From contig CP092870.1 in NCBI GenBank assembly GCA_030710605.1, forward strand, positions 89,529,993 through 89,593,992: a stretch of DNA of 64,000 nucleotides. The letters are read 5' to 3'. This stretch comes from Cordylochernes scorpioides (Eukaryota; Arthropoda; Arachnida; Pseudoscorpiones; Chernetidae). The notes beneath the pieces are model-generated. The model searched no databases and was not told the DNA's origin. It was given only the letters and a program-made list of their open reading frames with translations. Shown in pieces: positions 43,013-53,453 of this stretch. The position numbers and the translations under genes were made by a program. Position 1 is the stretch's first letter, and every line of letters begins with the position of its first letter.

Positions 43013-43187
43013 GCTGTGAACACTGTTGTAACATGTGTCACAGACTGCGAGGACTGTGATCAAACCCACCGAGGGGAATGCCCCAACCAAACTCTCCGAC
43101 TTATCCCGGACAAACCTGTACGGACCAGAGCCTGGGCCTCCTTACCAGGAGCCTATCTTTACGTCGCCAAAGTACCAAACAAAGATG
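43013..43187 (+). CDS. PRDM10: PRDM10-like exon 7, start of PR region
   Basis: Acceptor TTAATCTCTCAG and donor GATG|GTAAGT; read in phase 0 in, 1 out. The product has CEDCDQTHRGECPNQTLRL, then PDKPVRTRAWASLPGAYLY. This matches the Cys-rich lead-in of PRDM10 (CEEC…CPKHGPL…PNRPVLTRARASLP). The other frame is open too, but lacks this match. The Cys-x2-Cys…Cys arrangement suggests a zinc-binding pre-PR motif. Confidence 0.85.
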
Positions 43188-43394
43188 GTAAGTTGTTTTT
43201 GCTTCTTCTACCTCCCCCTCTCTTTCTCTTATATAACCTTTCATGGACATTGTGATAGAGTAGTTTCAATCTCTCTCCATTTACAGTTAAACCTGTCTAT
43301 AGCGCCCCCTCTTGGGACTCACCAAAATAGAGTACTATAGAGAGGGGGTGCTATAGATAGGTCACTTTTAATGTAAATCACATCGTACTACGTA

Positions 43395-44620
43395 CAGTAA
43401 AACCCCTCTATAGTGAACCCCAATGGGACGGAGCTTTTGGTTCACTATAGCCACGGTTCACTATAGCCACGGTTTGGCTATTTTTTTTTACTTTTCAAAA
43501 ATTTTAGACCGTATAATTAAAAAACAGCCATACACACAAGAAGAGGCTGCCTCTTAATAGTGGTCACTTTATTTTAATTCCCTTAATTGACTAATTTCCT
43601 TATATTAATACTGAATAATAATAGAAATCATTAGATAATAGGTTCTTCTTATGATTAACATACATGTACCTCTATGTCTAAGTTAAAAATCAAGACAAAT
43701 CCTAGGCAAAGTTTTATTAAATATATATTCAAAGATATGAAATGATTTTAAAACATCATTATCAGATTATATAATACAATTTTTACTTGAAAAAATGGCT
43801 CTAATACCTTGTTGTTTCAAAACATTCTTCCAAGCATTGCACCATTCAAATAAAGTTAGTGTTTTTCTTCCATTTCATGTTTCCCCATATTCTTCTAGGT
43901 CTATATTTCGTTTTTTTTTTTTTAACCTGCCATGCAAAACATTGCTGACTTTAAAATCACCATAGTTAATGGCATAAAAATAATTTTTGTTTCATCACGG
44001 GACCGTTTATTTGGACTTTTTTTTTTTATATTTTATCTTTTATAATAGAAAAGTTATATTCTCTTATTTTAATATGTTCTTAACATTTTGCCTATGTTGT
44101 TTCACTTTGAAAAGTTCTGAAAATGGCCTTTTTTTTTTTTTAATGAAATAATGCTTTTGTTTTTAAAATGCCTTTGTTTTCTTCATTTTGGAAGCCATTT
44201 GCATTTTTTATATTTCAAATTTAATGGATGCAAAGATATTCTAATTAATAAAAAGTATAATGCGTAAAAATTTATACAACATGCAGCAAAATTAAAGTGC
44301 AAAAATCAAACAAACAATGCCGCTAAATTTATTGTTTTGAAATCGCGATCCGCGAGCTTTAAACATGCTCAAAATTTGGTTTTTTAATTTTTTTTTTTAA
44401 ATTACAATTCTAAGTTCGTTATAAGCATAGTATTTTTAATAGATTTTATCATTTTGGGACCCGAAATAGGTTCGTTATAGGGGTAGTTCGTTATTCTAAA
44501 AATCGCAAAGTTCGTTATAACGATGGTATTTTCAATGGAATGGAATTGGGAATCGGCGTGGGTTCGTTATAAGGGAAGGTTCGTGTTATATCCAGGGTTC
44601 GTTATAGCGGGGTTTTACTG
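43395..44620 (-). mobile_element. Second Tigger deletion derivative (1226 bp)
   Basis: Ends CAGTAAAACCCCTCTATAGT (43395) and GCGGGGTTTTACTG (44620) between TA pairs. In reverse its right ~280 bp match the left end of the Tigger at 33233, including TTATAACGAACC repeats and AATTTAGCGGCATTG. Its left ~90 bp match the other end. The interior (43490-44300) is AT-rich with no transposase frame. Confidence 0.82.
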
Positions 44621-44719
44621 TATTTAAAATCGGGCTCTATAGAGAGAGAGCCGCTATTTAGAGGGGGCGCTATAGACAGTTTTAACTGTATATATGTTTA
44701 ATTCATATTCAACCTTATA

Positions 44720-44945
44720 TATAACATTTTTAAAATAGAGAAATCCATAAATAAATCTTTAAATAAAAAGACATATATTGGATCAAAATATCATTTATTT
44801 TACCAATATTTCAGTTGGCTGAACCTTTATCAAGGTGTTATAACATATTAATCTTGATACCTTGATAAAGGTTGGCGTTCAGCCAACTGAAATATTGGTA
44901 AATAAATGATATATTGATCCAATATATGTCTTTTTAATTAAATAT
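44720..44945. repeat. Foldback, Penelope terminal-repeat type
   Basis: TATATTGGATCAAAATATCA … CAATATTTCAGTTGGCTGAA and its reverse complement flank GTTATAACATATTAATC. The right arm reads CTTGATAAAGGTTGGCGTTC then AGCCAACTGAAATATTGG, a stem-loop followed by GAAA in the same layout as other PLE ends. Confidence 0.6.
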
Positions 44946-45002
44946 AATATTATATGAATGAGAGAGATATAATATAAGTAGTTTTAATCTCTATTTTTAG
45001 AT

Positions 45003-45189
45003 ACAGTAGAACTTCCATTAGAGGACACTCACGCTAGAGGATACCTTTCATTAAAGGACAGTTTTCATTTTCAAAATTATTATTTTTTACTAATTATAGC
45101 AATTCTATGGTAAGAGGACACCTCTCCTTAAAGGACACTTTGGCTCTGTAATTGGGTGTTGTCCTTTACAGGGAGGTAGTTCTACTCTC
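45003..45189. mobile_element. MITE-B
   Basis: ACAGTAGAACTTCCATTAGA … GGTAGTTCTACTCT. Confidence 0.7.
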
Positions 45190-45235
45190 TGTATATGTAT
45201 ATTTATCAATTATATTTATATATTCACATTTACAG

Positions 45236-45790
45236 AAGGCAGAGCGCCATCTGGTGGAACAGAAATCAACTAAACATTGATTTTCATGGTGCCATGATCA
45301 ACGAAAGCTGCACCCCTATACCCCATTCCATGAGATCATGAACTCATGGGATTCGTGTAATCTTTACACAAGGGGATAAGAAACAACAACAACAACAAAC
45401 ATTGATTTAGTCTGTTCCCTGATATTTGGCCAACCCAATTTCTTGATAAATCAAGAAAAGCCATCCACGAACACGTTTCGCGCTTTTGGCGCTTGTCAGT
45501 GTGGAGTAGGCTGTACCACTGCGACCAAAAAAATTTTTGGTCCCAGGGGCTTCTTGAAAAACCAAGAAATGGGTATTTAAGGCCTTCTTGGTTTTTCAAG
45601 AAGCCTCTGGGACCAAAAATTCTTTTTGGTCGCAGTGGTACAGCCTACTCCATGCTGACGAGCGCGAAACGTGTTCGTGGATGTCTTTTCTTGATTTATC
45701 AAGAAATTGGGTTGGCCAAATATCAGGGAACAGGCTAAATCAATGTTTAGTTGATTTCTGTTCCACCAGATGGCGCTCTGCCTTCTGTAA
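45236..45790. repeat. Large palindrome with hammerhead-like arms, split by SINE-C
   Basis: Arms begin AAGGCAGAGCGCCATCTGG and end CCAGATGGCGCTCTGCCTT. A SINE-C fragment (45281-45403, +) interrupts the left arm. The left arm in reverse has CTGACAAGCGCCAAAAGCGC then GAAACGTGTTCGTGG; the right arm has CTGACGAGCGC then GAAACGTG. The centre is near 45570. Confidence 0.75.
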
Positions 45791-45989
45791 AGCACATGTG
45801 CTCCTGGTCAGGATATGCCATTTTTATTTTTGGATTTCAACACATGACCTTTTTATCCTTTATTTTTTCTTTCATTTTTTCATTTATTTATTCTTAAATA
45901 TATATTTATTTTGTATATATAACCATATATGAATGATATAATAAAATTAGTTTCAACCTCTCTCTCTCATGGCACCTGCATGTTTACAG

Positions 45990-46102
45990 TTCTTGGAGTC
46001 TACGCCAAGAAGCCTATCCCAAAGAGAACCCAGTTTGGTCCAGTAGAGGGAGTCTTGGTTCCGTGTGAGAATGCTTCTCCCAACCAGAAGTTCCTCCTCA
46101 AG
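45990..46102 (+). CDS. PRDM10: PRDM10-like exon 8, PR domain
   Basis: Acceptor GCATGTTTACAG and donor AAG|GTAACA; phase 1 in, 0 out. VLGVYAKKPIPKRTQFGPV then EGVLVPCENASPNQKFLLK. The PKRTQFGPVEG string is the hallmark early PR-domain segment of PRDM10. The split codon with exon 7 is GTT. Confidence 0.92.
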
Positions 46103-46151
46103 GTAACACCTAGCTCCTTCTAATTTGGAAAATAAATAAAACCATATGTAT

Positions 46152-46317
46152 AAGGCTATACCTGCAGCTCCAGAACACATTTTGGCTTGCATTAGATGCA
46201 CTAAACAGGACCTTTGGGAGAGGCCGCTGCTCATCATAAAACAGCTCGAGGAGCATGAACTCATGGAATTCGTGTAATCTTTACACAAGGGGATAAGAAA
46301 CAACAACAACAACAACA
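46152..46317 (+). mobile_element. LINE-1 3' end fragment
   Basis: CCTGCAGCTCCAGAACACAT … TCTTTACACAAGGGGATAAG plus AAC repeats. Matches the last 150 bp of the LINE at 46639. It lies 50 bp after exon 8. Confidence 0.85.
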
Positions 46318-46638
46318 TAACCCCACTCAATCAACTAAAGCTATCAAGAGAAAAAAACGGGGGTTGATGAAGGATGGTCTAAACCATTGGGTTTGGATCG
46401 CTACGACCCGGGTTCGATTCCCACATTGGGCACTTTTCTCTGATTAAAAAAAAAAAAAATGCTTCAATGGCCCCCCGATTCTTGCAAAAGTCCAACCTTA
46501 CCAGAGAGTGCAAGTATCCAAACGGGGCTCTGGCATATTCATTTGTAAGTGCAAAGTCAAACTGCTTTTCACATGTGTAGACAGGTAATGCACTCACAGT
46601 AAAAGCAGTTGCCTATTTCTACCCACCATGATTAACAT

Positions 46639-48696
46639 AAGAAGAACAATATGGATTTAGGAAAGGACATGGGACAATAGACCAACTCTTATTTTTCACA
46701 CAAAAGGTAAAAGATGCACAAAACAGAAAACCAACTAGCCACACCATAGCTGCTTTTTTAGACCTTACACAAGCTTTTGATAAAGAGTATGGAAAAACAA
46801 GTTAATTACAAAATTATACAAGCATTTCAAAATTGATGGAAAAGCTATCACTTGGATAAATGATTTCCTTAAAAATAGATACATCAGGGTCAAATATAAT
46901 GGAACTCTATCTAAAACCTTCAAATTGTACCAAGGATTACCACAAGGATCAGTCCTTAGCCCAACTCTCTTCACCCTATTTATTGCAGGCATAGAAGAAA
47001 AATTTTCACATAAAACCAATATTGGACTTTTCGCTGATGACATTATTCTATGGAGCAGTAACACTAACTGGAAAAAAGCTGAAAGGGATTTGAACAAGAC
47101 TCTTCTCCACCTAGAAAAATTTGCTAATAAACATAAATTAGAATTTAACCCTCAAAAATCTGAAACCTGTCTTTTTACTACCGATAAGAAACTATACAAA
47201 ATAAGACCAAAAATTATTCTGAAAGAACAACAATTGCAATATAATAAACATCCTAAATATCTCGGCTACACCCTGGATCCAGAAATTAACTCCAGTAAAC
47301 ATATTGAAGAAGTTATTAGAAAAGGAAGAGACCGACTAAAAATCCTGAAATATATTTCAGGAAGAGAGTGGGGAGCCGATGCAACCACACTAAAATTAAC
47401 TTACACATCTCTAATTAGACCTATCCTGGAATATGGATATCAAATCTATGGTACAGCATCTGAAACAAATCTAAAATCACTGGAAAGGATACAACTAAGT
47501 GCAGCTAGAATTATTACAGGTCTTCGTAATACCTGCCCTAATGATATTGTACTTTACGAGGCAGACATTATGCCCTTAAAGGATAGAAGAAGCTACAATC
47601 TGCCAAAATATATAAACAAAATCAAGAGTTATGGAAACAAACACAGAACTTCCAATTACATACTTAATTGGGAATCCAATCTAAGACTCAAAAAAGAAGG
47701 TCCTCTCCACCTGGCCAAAAGAAATGGATTTTTAAAATATAAAGTAGAAAAAAATTATTTAGCAGAAAAAATTTCTCCATGCGAACCACTACAAAATGTT
47801 ATTTTTAATGACACTTTAAATGAACCCACCAACAAACAATACCAAAATCCAGAATACTTAAAACAATTATCATTAGAAATAATTAATAACATTCCTAAAA
47901 ATGCAATAACTATCTATACCGATGGTAGCAGAGATGAGTTGGGACACACTGGCAGTGGCTGTCTCATCAAAACTACAAATGGCATTGAGAAAATGAACAG
48001 AAGAAACCCAGATTTTTGCTCAGTCTTCAGATCAGAACTTATAGCCATCTATGAAGCCTTAAAATCCATCAGAAATACTAATTATCAAGATATCTGGATT
48101 CTTACTGATAGTAGAAGTGCCATACAACACTTGAGTCACACAGGGGAACTCAGAGACAAAGTAAGCAGGAACATAATTGGTTATCTCCAAAAACTCTCAA
48201 AAACCTCAAAAATTCACCTTCAATGGATACCCTCACATGTTGGAATTGAAGGCAATGAAGCTGCTGATGTGCTAGCGAAAAAAGGCACAAAAGAACCCTT
48301 GCCACAGAAAAATAAACTTACTTTTAAAGAAATAGAAACAGTAGCCAAAACAAAAATAAACAAGAACTGGAGGATCCCACCTAAGCACAATTGGTACAGT
48401 GGAGTGAACCCAGGAGGAGCTCTAAACATCAGAAATAGACAGCATCAAACAACACTAACAAGATTTAGAACAGGCCATCTCAAGCCATTGAAGATAGAAA
48501 ATAATAACAAAATCTACCCCACTTGCCCAAAATGTAGCTTGTCACCTGCAGCTCCTGAACACATTTTGGCTTGCATTAGATGCACTAAACAGGACCTTTG
48601 GGAGAGGCCGCTGCTCATCATAAAACAGCTCGAGGAGCATGAACTCATGGAATTCGTGTAATCTTTACACAAGGGGATAAGAAACAACAACAACAA
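46639..48696 (+). mobile_element. LINE-1, 5'-truncated RNase H LINE
   Basis: The target duplication CATGATTAACAT occurs at 46627-46638 and 48697-48708. The 3' end is GTAATCTTTACACAAGGGG, ATAAGAA, then AAC repeats. The 5' part (endonuclease, ORF1) is missing, as in target-primed truncation. SINE-C shares this 3' tail. Confidence 0.92.
46643..48661 (+). pseudogene. LINE-1 reverse transcriptase and RNase H
   Basis: The first part (46643-46790) reads QYGFRKGHGTIDQL and FLDLTQAFDK, RT blocks 1-3, then a frameshift near 46790. The frame is then open from about 46925 to 48661 with YQGLPQGSVLSPTLF, the catalytic FADDIILW, and an RNase H domain (ITIYTDGSRDE, RSELIAIYEAL, LTDSRSAIQHL, IPSHVGIEGNEAADVLAKKG). 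It ends with a zinc knuckle (CPKCSLSPAAPEHILAC). RT plus RNase H points to the I/Jockey-like group. The truncated coding region is otherwise well preserved. Confidence 0.92.
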
Positions 48697-48710
48697 CATG
48701 ATTAACATGG

Positions 48711-48995
48711 CCTAATATGACCTAGAATAAGTATATTGCTACGGCGTTTTAAGGTTTCCACAAGTCCATATCTCAGAAGAAGGCCAAGTGACACTCACTC
48801 CTCACTTTCTTACTGCTACTCTTTTTGTGTTGTTTTTCTTGCTTCCCTCTTTCTCTTTCTTATTATTTTTTTTTCTTTTTCTTCTGTCTATATCGTTGTT
48901 TCCTTTGTCTCACTGCTTTGTTCTTATGCATACCTCTGGTGAATCCTGTATAGGGTCAGTGACCCTAAATAAAGGCTTTTTGTTGTTGTGTTGTT
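48711..48995 (+). mobile_element. LINE-4 3' end
   Basis: Matches 50725-50990: AGAATAAGTATATTGCTACGG … GGGTCAGTGACCCTAAATAA, AGGCT, TTG repeats. Flanked by GATTAACATGGYCT (48700 and 48996). Confidence 0.85.
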
Positions 48996-49044
48996 GATTA
49001 ACATGGTCTGTATCACGTGTATTAGGGATAAGCAAAAAAGAGAA

Positions 49045-49190
49045 AAACACAGCCACATCAACTTATAGTTTACTTCAACTCCTGATGTTTCAGTGACTTC
49101 CTGTTATTCCCCTGAAGAGAGTGAAAAGAAGTTACAGAAATGTCAGGAGTTAAACTATTGGTTGATGTGGCTGTGTTTGTCTCTGAATCT
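49045..49190. repeat. Foldback with hammerhead-like order
   Basis: ACAGCCACATCAACTTATAG … CCTGATGTTTCAGTGACTTC and CCTGAAGAGAGTGAAAAGAA … GTTACAGAAATGTCAGGAG … GATGTGGCTGTGT. The right arm has CTGAAGA, a weak hairpin, GAAA, TGTC. Confidence 0.6.
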
Positions 49191-49218
49191 ACTTCCAACC
49201 AACAATTGATCTTTCTCT

Positions 49219-49276
49219 TCTTCTTCTTTCTTATCTCCACGCTGGGTGAAGTAGTCTGCCTTTGTCATTAAGACTG
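49219..49276 (-). mobile_element. SINE-B tail fragment
   Basis: CTTCTTCTTCTTTCTTATCTCC then CTGGGTGAAGTAGTCTGCC. Directly precedes the transduced segment at 49281. Confidence 0.6.
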
Positions 49277-49280
49277 GTGG

Positions 49281-49855
49281 TATTGTTATAGCAAGATGTC
49301 TTTCATTCGGTGATTTGCTGTTTATGGCAGATTTTGTTAAATATAGACAGTAGATGGTGCCAGATCCTCAAAGCTGTCTTTGTTTAGCACCGTTTGCTTT
49401 CAATTAAACATCAAAAATAATTACTTTCTTGAAATTTTTATAGAAAAAAAATATATATTTAAAATACAATAAAAATATTTGGTCTTCTTCTTCTTCTTTC
49501 TTAGCTCCACTCAATCATATTAGGGTGTCAAGCTTGTAAAACTTGAGACTTGACAACCATCATGACTGTGTGAAGTAGAATGCGTCTGCCTTTGTAATTA
49601 AGACTGGGAGCACTACTCAGTGGCAGGCCAACTTAGCTCCAAAATAAATGGCCGCCTCTGACATGAGGAACAGACGCCATGTGCAGCCGCTCCTAACATG
49701 GAGTACAAACGCTGCTCATCCTGTATCCCTGGATTAGTAGCCCTTACAGAGTAATATCAGCTGGGCCAGCTGAGCCCAGGTTTTTTAGTGAGCTTGTTAC
49801 TGCTCCCCCTCCTCCTTTTTCATCCGGGCTTGGGACCGGCAAGGGCGCGGAGTTA
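49281..49855 (-). mobile_element. SINE-B with same extra 3' flank as 13646
   Basis: SINE-B body 49486-49855; the adjacent 49281-49485 matches 13646-13845 at about 90%. The opposite flank differs, suggesting 3' transduction. Confidence 0.72.
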
Positions 49856-49911
49856 ACAAATGATCTTTAAAACTATCAATTGATAAATTTGGATTATTTT
49901 TATTTATAGAT

Positions 49912-50246
49912 ATTTTTGCTTATCCCTAGTACACGTGGTACAGGTCATGATAATCACGTTGTTGTTGTTTCATATCCCCTCGTGTAAAGATTACACGAAT
50001 TCCATAAGTTCATGATCTCATGGAATAGGGTATAGGGGTGTAGCTTTTGTTGATCATGGCACTATGATCCAGGCGCACTTTGGTGAAAGTCTGACTTTGC
50101 CTGTAGTTTGAGACTGTTCCTAACATGGAATCCTATACTGCCGACTCTAACATGAGTACAGACACAGCCATGATAATCATGGTGGGTAGAAGTAGGTGAC
50201 TGCTTTTACTGTAAGTGCACCACATGTTTACACATGTGAAAAGCAG
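49912..50246 (-). mobile_element. SINE-A split by SINE-C
   Basis: SINE-A tail (GCTTATCCCTAGTACACGTGG) at 49912-49958 resumes at 50169-50246. Between them is a truncated SINE-C (49960-50168) starting TTGTTGTTGTTTCATATCCC. Confidence 0.75.
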
Positions 50247-50560
50247 AAATTTGGATTATAGATTATAAGAGTGTTGAAAACAAAGAAATCATTGAAAACT
50301 GTCTCAAACAGCAGTGAATGTTTTAGAACAATTGACAATGGATTTGAAAATTATCCAAACAGACTATAATAACTCACCACACCAAAACTTTTAAAATCAA
50401 CAGAAAACAATAAGCTTATGTCCATAGGTTCACTAAATACCTCTAAGCTGCCTTCAATAGAAAATTCAGGGTATATCTCCCAATACAATAGTAGAGCGGT
50501 AATTTGGTGAAACCGCTGAGAGGGTTCACTACTGATGAGCCAAGCCCTCTCATTCAATAA
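50247..50560. other. Intron DNA with no recognised gene
   Basis: No supported coding frame. GAGGGTTCACTACTGATGAG … AAGCCCTCTC near 50520 resembles the loop side of the hairpin at 27145. Confidence 0.4.
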
Positions 50561-50569
50561 CTTATATCA

Positions 50570-50999
50570 TTGCCTGCGGTGAGGACCCGATTTGTACCTT
50601 CTGTAATTCAAAACTATAAAATGATATCACCCACTATATTTTTTATTGCTCTGCTCTGAAAGAAGAAAGAAGAACCCTTATGCTCAAAACTGGGCAACTC
50701 TGTGCTTCACTTCCATCAATAATTGACAATATGACCCAGAATAAGTATATTGCTACGGCGTTTTATGGTTTCCACAAGTCCATAGCTCAGAAGAAGGCCA
50801 AGTGGCACTCACTCCTCACTTTCTTACTGCTACTCTTTTTGTGTTGTTTTTTCTTGCTTCCCTCTTTCTCTTTCTTTTTTTTTTCTTCTGTTTATATTGT
50901 TGTTTCCTTTGTTTCACTGCTTTGTTCTCATGCATACCTCTGGTGAATCCTGTATAGGGTCAGTGACCCTAAATAAAGGCTTTTGTTGTTGTTGTTGTA
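50570..50999 (+). pseudogene. LINE-4 C-terminus and 3' end
   Basis: A frame with CGEDPICTFCNSKL, one stop, then NDITHYIFYCSALKEERRT and NMTQNKYIATAFYGFHKSIA. The Cys pattern is a LINE zf-RVT knuckle. The 3' end is GGGTCAGTGACCCTAAATAA, AGGC, then TTG repeats. Confidence 0.78.
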
Positions 51000-51009
51000 T
51001 ATCATTGCA

Positions 51010-51140
51010 ATACAAGAAAATAAAACCTAATCCAAATAATTTAATAGTGTGTCACACATTTTTATACACTATTAAATTATTTGGATTAGCTCATATTTTC
51101 TTGTATTATAATCCAAATTGTGCTTTATCATTTTATCATT
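51010..51140. repeat. HHR foldback, core deleted
   Basis: AAACCTAATCCAAATAATTT … GTGTGTCACACATTTTTATA … AAATTATTTGGATTAGCTC, then ATCCAAATTGTGCTTTATC. Confidence 0.6.
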
Positions 51141-51221
51141 GCAGTATGGTCTGTAGATATAATATCTGTTGATATTAGTGAAAAGAAACACATTGCCAGT
51201 AAATTTGTTACAAATTTTAGT

Positions 51222-51572
51222 TGTTGTTGTTGTTGTCGTGTCCAAAGAAGAGTCTCAGATGTCTCCATGCATCTCCATCACAGCAGCAGCAATATCCACT
51301 ATCTTGGGTGTGTAAAGCTGTTGCTCTGGGTCTATGTCAATTTTCTGCAAGGCTGCGGCCATTGCTGGGCATGAGAATATGTGAGTAGGTGTTAGTTCCA
51401 CCCCAGGACAGTTGTTGCATGCTCTATAGGTTCTTGTGCCATCTGGATGTATTGCCATTCCTTTATAGTGTTTTGTTCTAAGTCTTGTTATAGTTTTTGT
51501 CAGTTTTCTCTCAGAGTTTATTTCACATATTTGATCTTTTCTTATTTTTTCTTGTTTGATTATCTTGTACAA
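51222..51572 (-). pseudogene. LINE-3 C-terminus
   Basis: On the minus strand 105 codons include RLRTKHYKGMAIHPDGTRTY, CNNCPGVELTPTHIFSC and AAVMEMHGDI-stop. The tail is ACTCTTCTTTGGACACGAC plus AAC repeats. Same family as 10001-10512. Confidence 0.83.
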
Positions 51573-51686
51573 ATTTTAGTGATAGATGGTAATTAAATTT
51601 ATAAACTCTTATCCCCCTGGGCTGTTGAATTTTAGATGGATTGAGAAGGATGTGAAAGTAACTTCATCCAACCATTGTGTCCCCAG

Positions 51687-51936
51687 GTGAAGAACAGCGA
51701 GGGCCAGGAATGCTACCTAGACACCACAGATGAGATGAGATCTAACTGGATGCCGTTTGTGCGGCCCGCGGAGCAATGTTCGCAGCAGAACCTGGCGGCA
51801 GTTCAGCAGGGAACTTCCATCTTCTTCCACACCATCTGTGCCATCAGTGCGCGCAGTGAACTAAGGGTGTGGTACTCGGAAGCCTACGCCAGCTTCTACA
51901 ACCTTCCCCTTCTTTCATCCCTGGAGGAACAGCAAT
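51687..51936 (+). CDS. PRDM10: PRDM10-like exon 9, PR domain core
   Basis: Acceptor ATTGTGTCCCCAG and donor CAAT|GTGAGT; phase 0 in, 1 out; 83 codons. SNWMPFVRPAEQCSQQNL, then IFFHTICAISARSELRVWYS then EAYASFYN. NWM.FVRPA and ELRVWY are the conserved PR/SET motifs. PR domains of this group generally lack a strong methyltransferase active site, so activity cannot be inferred. Confidence 0.93.
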
Positions 51937-51984
51937 GTGAGTGGTCTTCTAGCAATTCTTTCACTTGTAGTAATTAAATAATGT

Positions 51985-52512
51985 AATAAATGCTCCAATG
52001 GCCCCCCAATTCTTACAAAAAGTCCAACCCCACCAGCGAGTACAAGTAACCAAATGGGGCTTTGCCGCATTTGTAAGTGCAAAGTCAAACTGCTTTTCAC
52101 ATGTGTTGACATGTGGTATGTTGTTGTTGTTGTTTCTTATCCCCTTGTGTAAAGATTACCTGAATTCCATGAGTTCATGCTCCTCAAGCTGTTTTATGAT
52201 AAGCAGCGGCCTCTCCCAAAAGTCCTGTTTAGTGCATCTAATGCAAGCTAAAATGTGTTCTGGAGCTGCAGGTACCAAGCTACATTTTGGGCAAGTGGGG
52301 TAGATTTTTTTATTATTTTCTATCTTCAATGGCTTGAGATGGCCTGTTCTAAATCTTGTTAGTGTTGTTTGATGCTGTCTATTTCTGATGTTCAGAGCTC
52401 CTCCTGGGTTCATGACATGTGGTATACTTACAGTAAAAGCAGCCGCCTACTTCTACCCACCATGATTATCATGGCCTGTACCATGTGTACTAGGGATAAG
52501 CAAAAAAAAATA
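51985..52512 (+). mobile_element. SINE-A split by a LINE-1 3' end
   Basis: SINE-A (5'-truncated) 51985-52117 and 52412-52512. The minus-strand LINE-1 3' end (52118-52411) encodes RNRQHQTTLTRFRTGHLK in reverse. GACATGTGGTAT flanks it on both sides. Confidence 0.85.
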
Positions 52513-52514
52513 AT

Positions 52515-52670
52515 GCAATAGGTTTCTGGAGATAGTTTCTTTTCATTTTATTAACGCAATCTCAAGCTTTCGGGTATTTCTGCCCTTCTACAGTAGTACA
52601 TAATAACTTATAAACAGTTTCAGTTGTATTGTCTCTTTCTTCTTGGATTTTGTTGGGAAATCTCTATGCA
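52515..52670. repeat. Penelope-type terminal-repeat fragment
   Basis: In reverse CTGTAGAAGGGCAGAAATAC then CCGAAAGCTTGAG. Same plan as the end of the PLE at 38505 (CTGTAGAAGGGC … GCCCGAAAGCT). Confidence 0.55.
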
Positions 52671-52671
52671 G

Positions 52672-52985
52672 TTTTTTTTTTTGCACATCCCTAGTACACG
52701 TAGTACAGGCCATGATAATCATGGTGGGTAGAAAGCGACTGCTTTTACTGTAAGTACACCACATGTCTACACACGTGAAAAGCAGTTCGACTTTGCACTT
52801 ACAAATATACCAGAGCCCCGTTTGGTTACTTGCACTCGCTGGTGGGGTTGGACTTTTGCAAGAATAAGGGGCCATTGGAGCATTTTTTTTTTTTTTTAAA
52901 TCTGAAAAAAGTGCCCAATGCGGGAATTGAACTCTGGTCGTAGCCAAGGTAAACCAACGGTTTAGACCATCCTTCCACCGACCCC
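52672..52985 (-). mobile_element. SINE-A copy
   Basis: TTTGCACATCCCTAGTACACG … CCATCCTTCCACCGACCCCC. Confidence 0.84.
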
Positions 52986-52996
52986 CTTTTTCTATA

Positions 52997-53300
52997 CAGT
53001 AGAACTACTATAATAAGACCAAATAAATAAATATCATGTGATGTTTCGGTAACAGCGTTGTTACTGACACGTCACACACTATTTATTTGGATTTGGTCTT
53101 ATAACCTTTGTTTCCAAATTGTGCTTTACAATTAGAACTACCTCTCTAGTTGCAGAGCCAAAGTGTCCTTTAGGGAGAGGTAACCTCATACCAGAGAGTT
53201 TCTATATAGTAAAAATGGTAATTTTGCTGATGAAAACTGTCCTCTATAGAGAGGTGTCCTCTAGTGGGAGTATCCCCTCATTGAAGTAGTTTTACTGTAT
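52997..53300. mobile_element. MITE-B split by a foldback
   Basis: MITE-B ends at 52997 (ACAGTAGAACTACTA) and 53300 (AGTTTTACTGTA). The HHR foldback at 53010-53135 has ATGTTTCGGTAACAGCG and GTTACTGACACGTCACAC. Confidence 0.65.
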
Positions 53301-53453
53301 ACAAAAAGAAACATATTAAGCACTAATTTTTCTTTTTCAAATAAAATTCCTACTGTTGTTACTTTGATGAAAAAAAATATTAAGAAGGCCTATCTTGAAA
53401 GAGCATCTTTCCAATGATTACTGTCTGTTATCCTGTGGGTGATGATGTTCCAG

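Larger units (their letters stand above)
46359..49040 (+). mobile_element. SINE-A split by LINE-1 and LINE-4 insertions
   Basis: The SINE-A head and body run 46359-46638; the last 35 bp (TCTGTATCACGTGTATTAGG, ATAAGC, A run) lie at 49003-49040. Two LINE pieces, each with its own target duplication, fill the break. Confidence 0.85.

Noticed and set aside
43035-43187. Alternative reading frame of PRDM10-like exon 7
   Set aside because: It is open but lacks the Cys pattern and the RTRAWASLP block shared with PRDM10, and does not join exon 8 in frame.
45588-45932. Long frame across the 45.2-45.8 kb palindrome
   Set aside because: It arises from the inverted repeat itself, with mirrored versions on both strands, and has no family resemblance.
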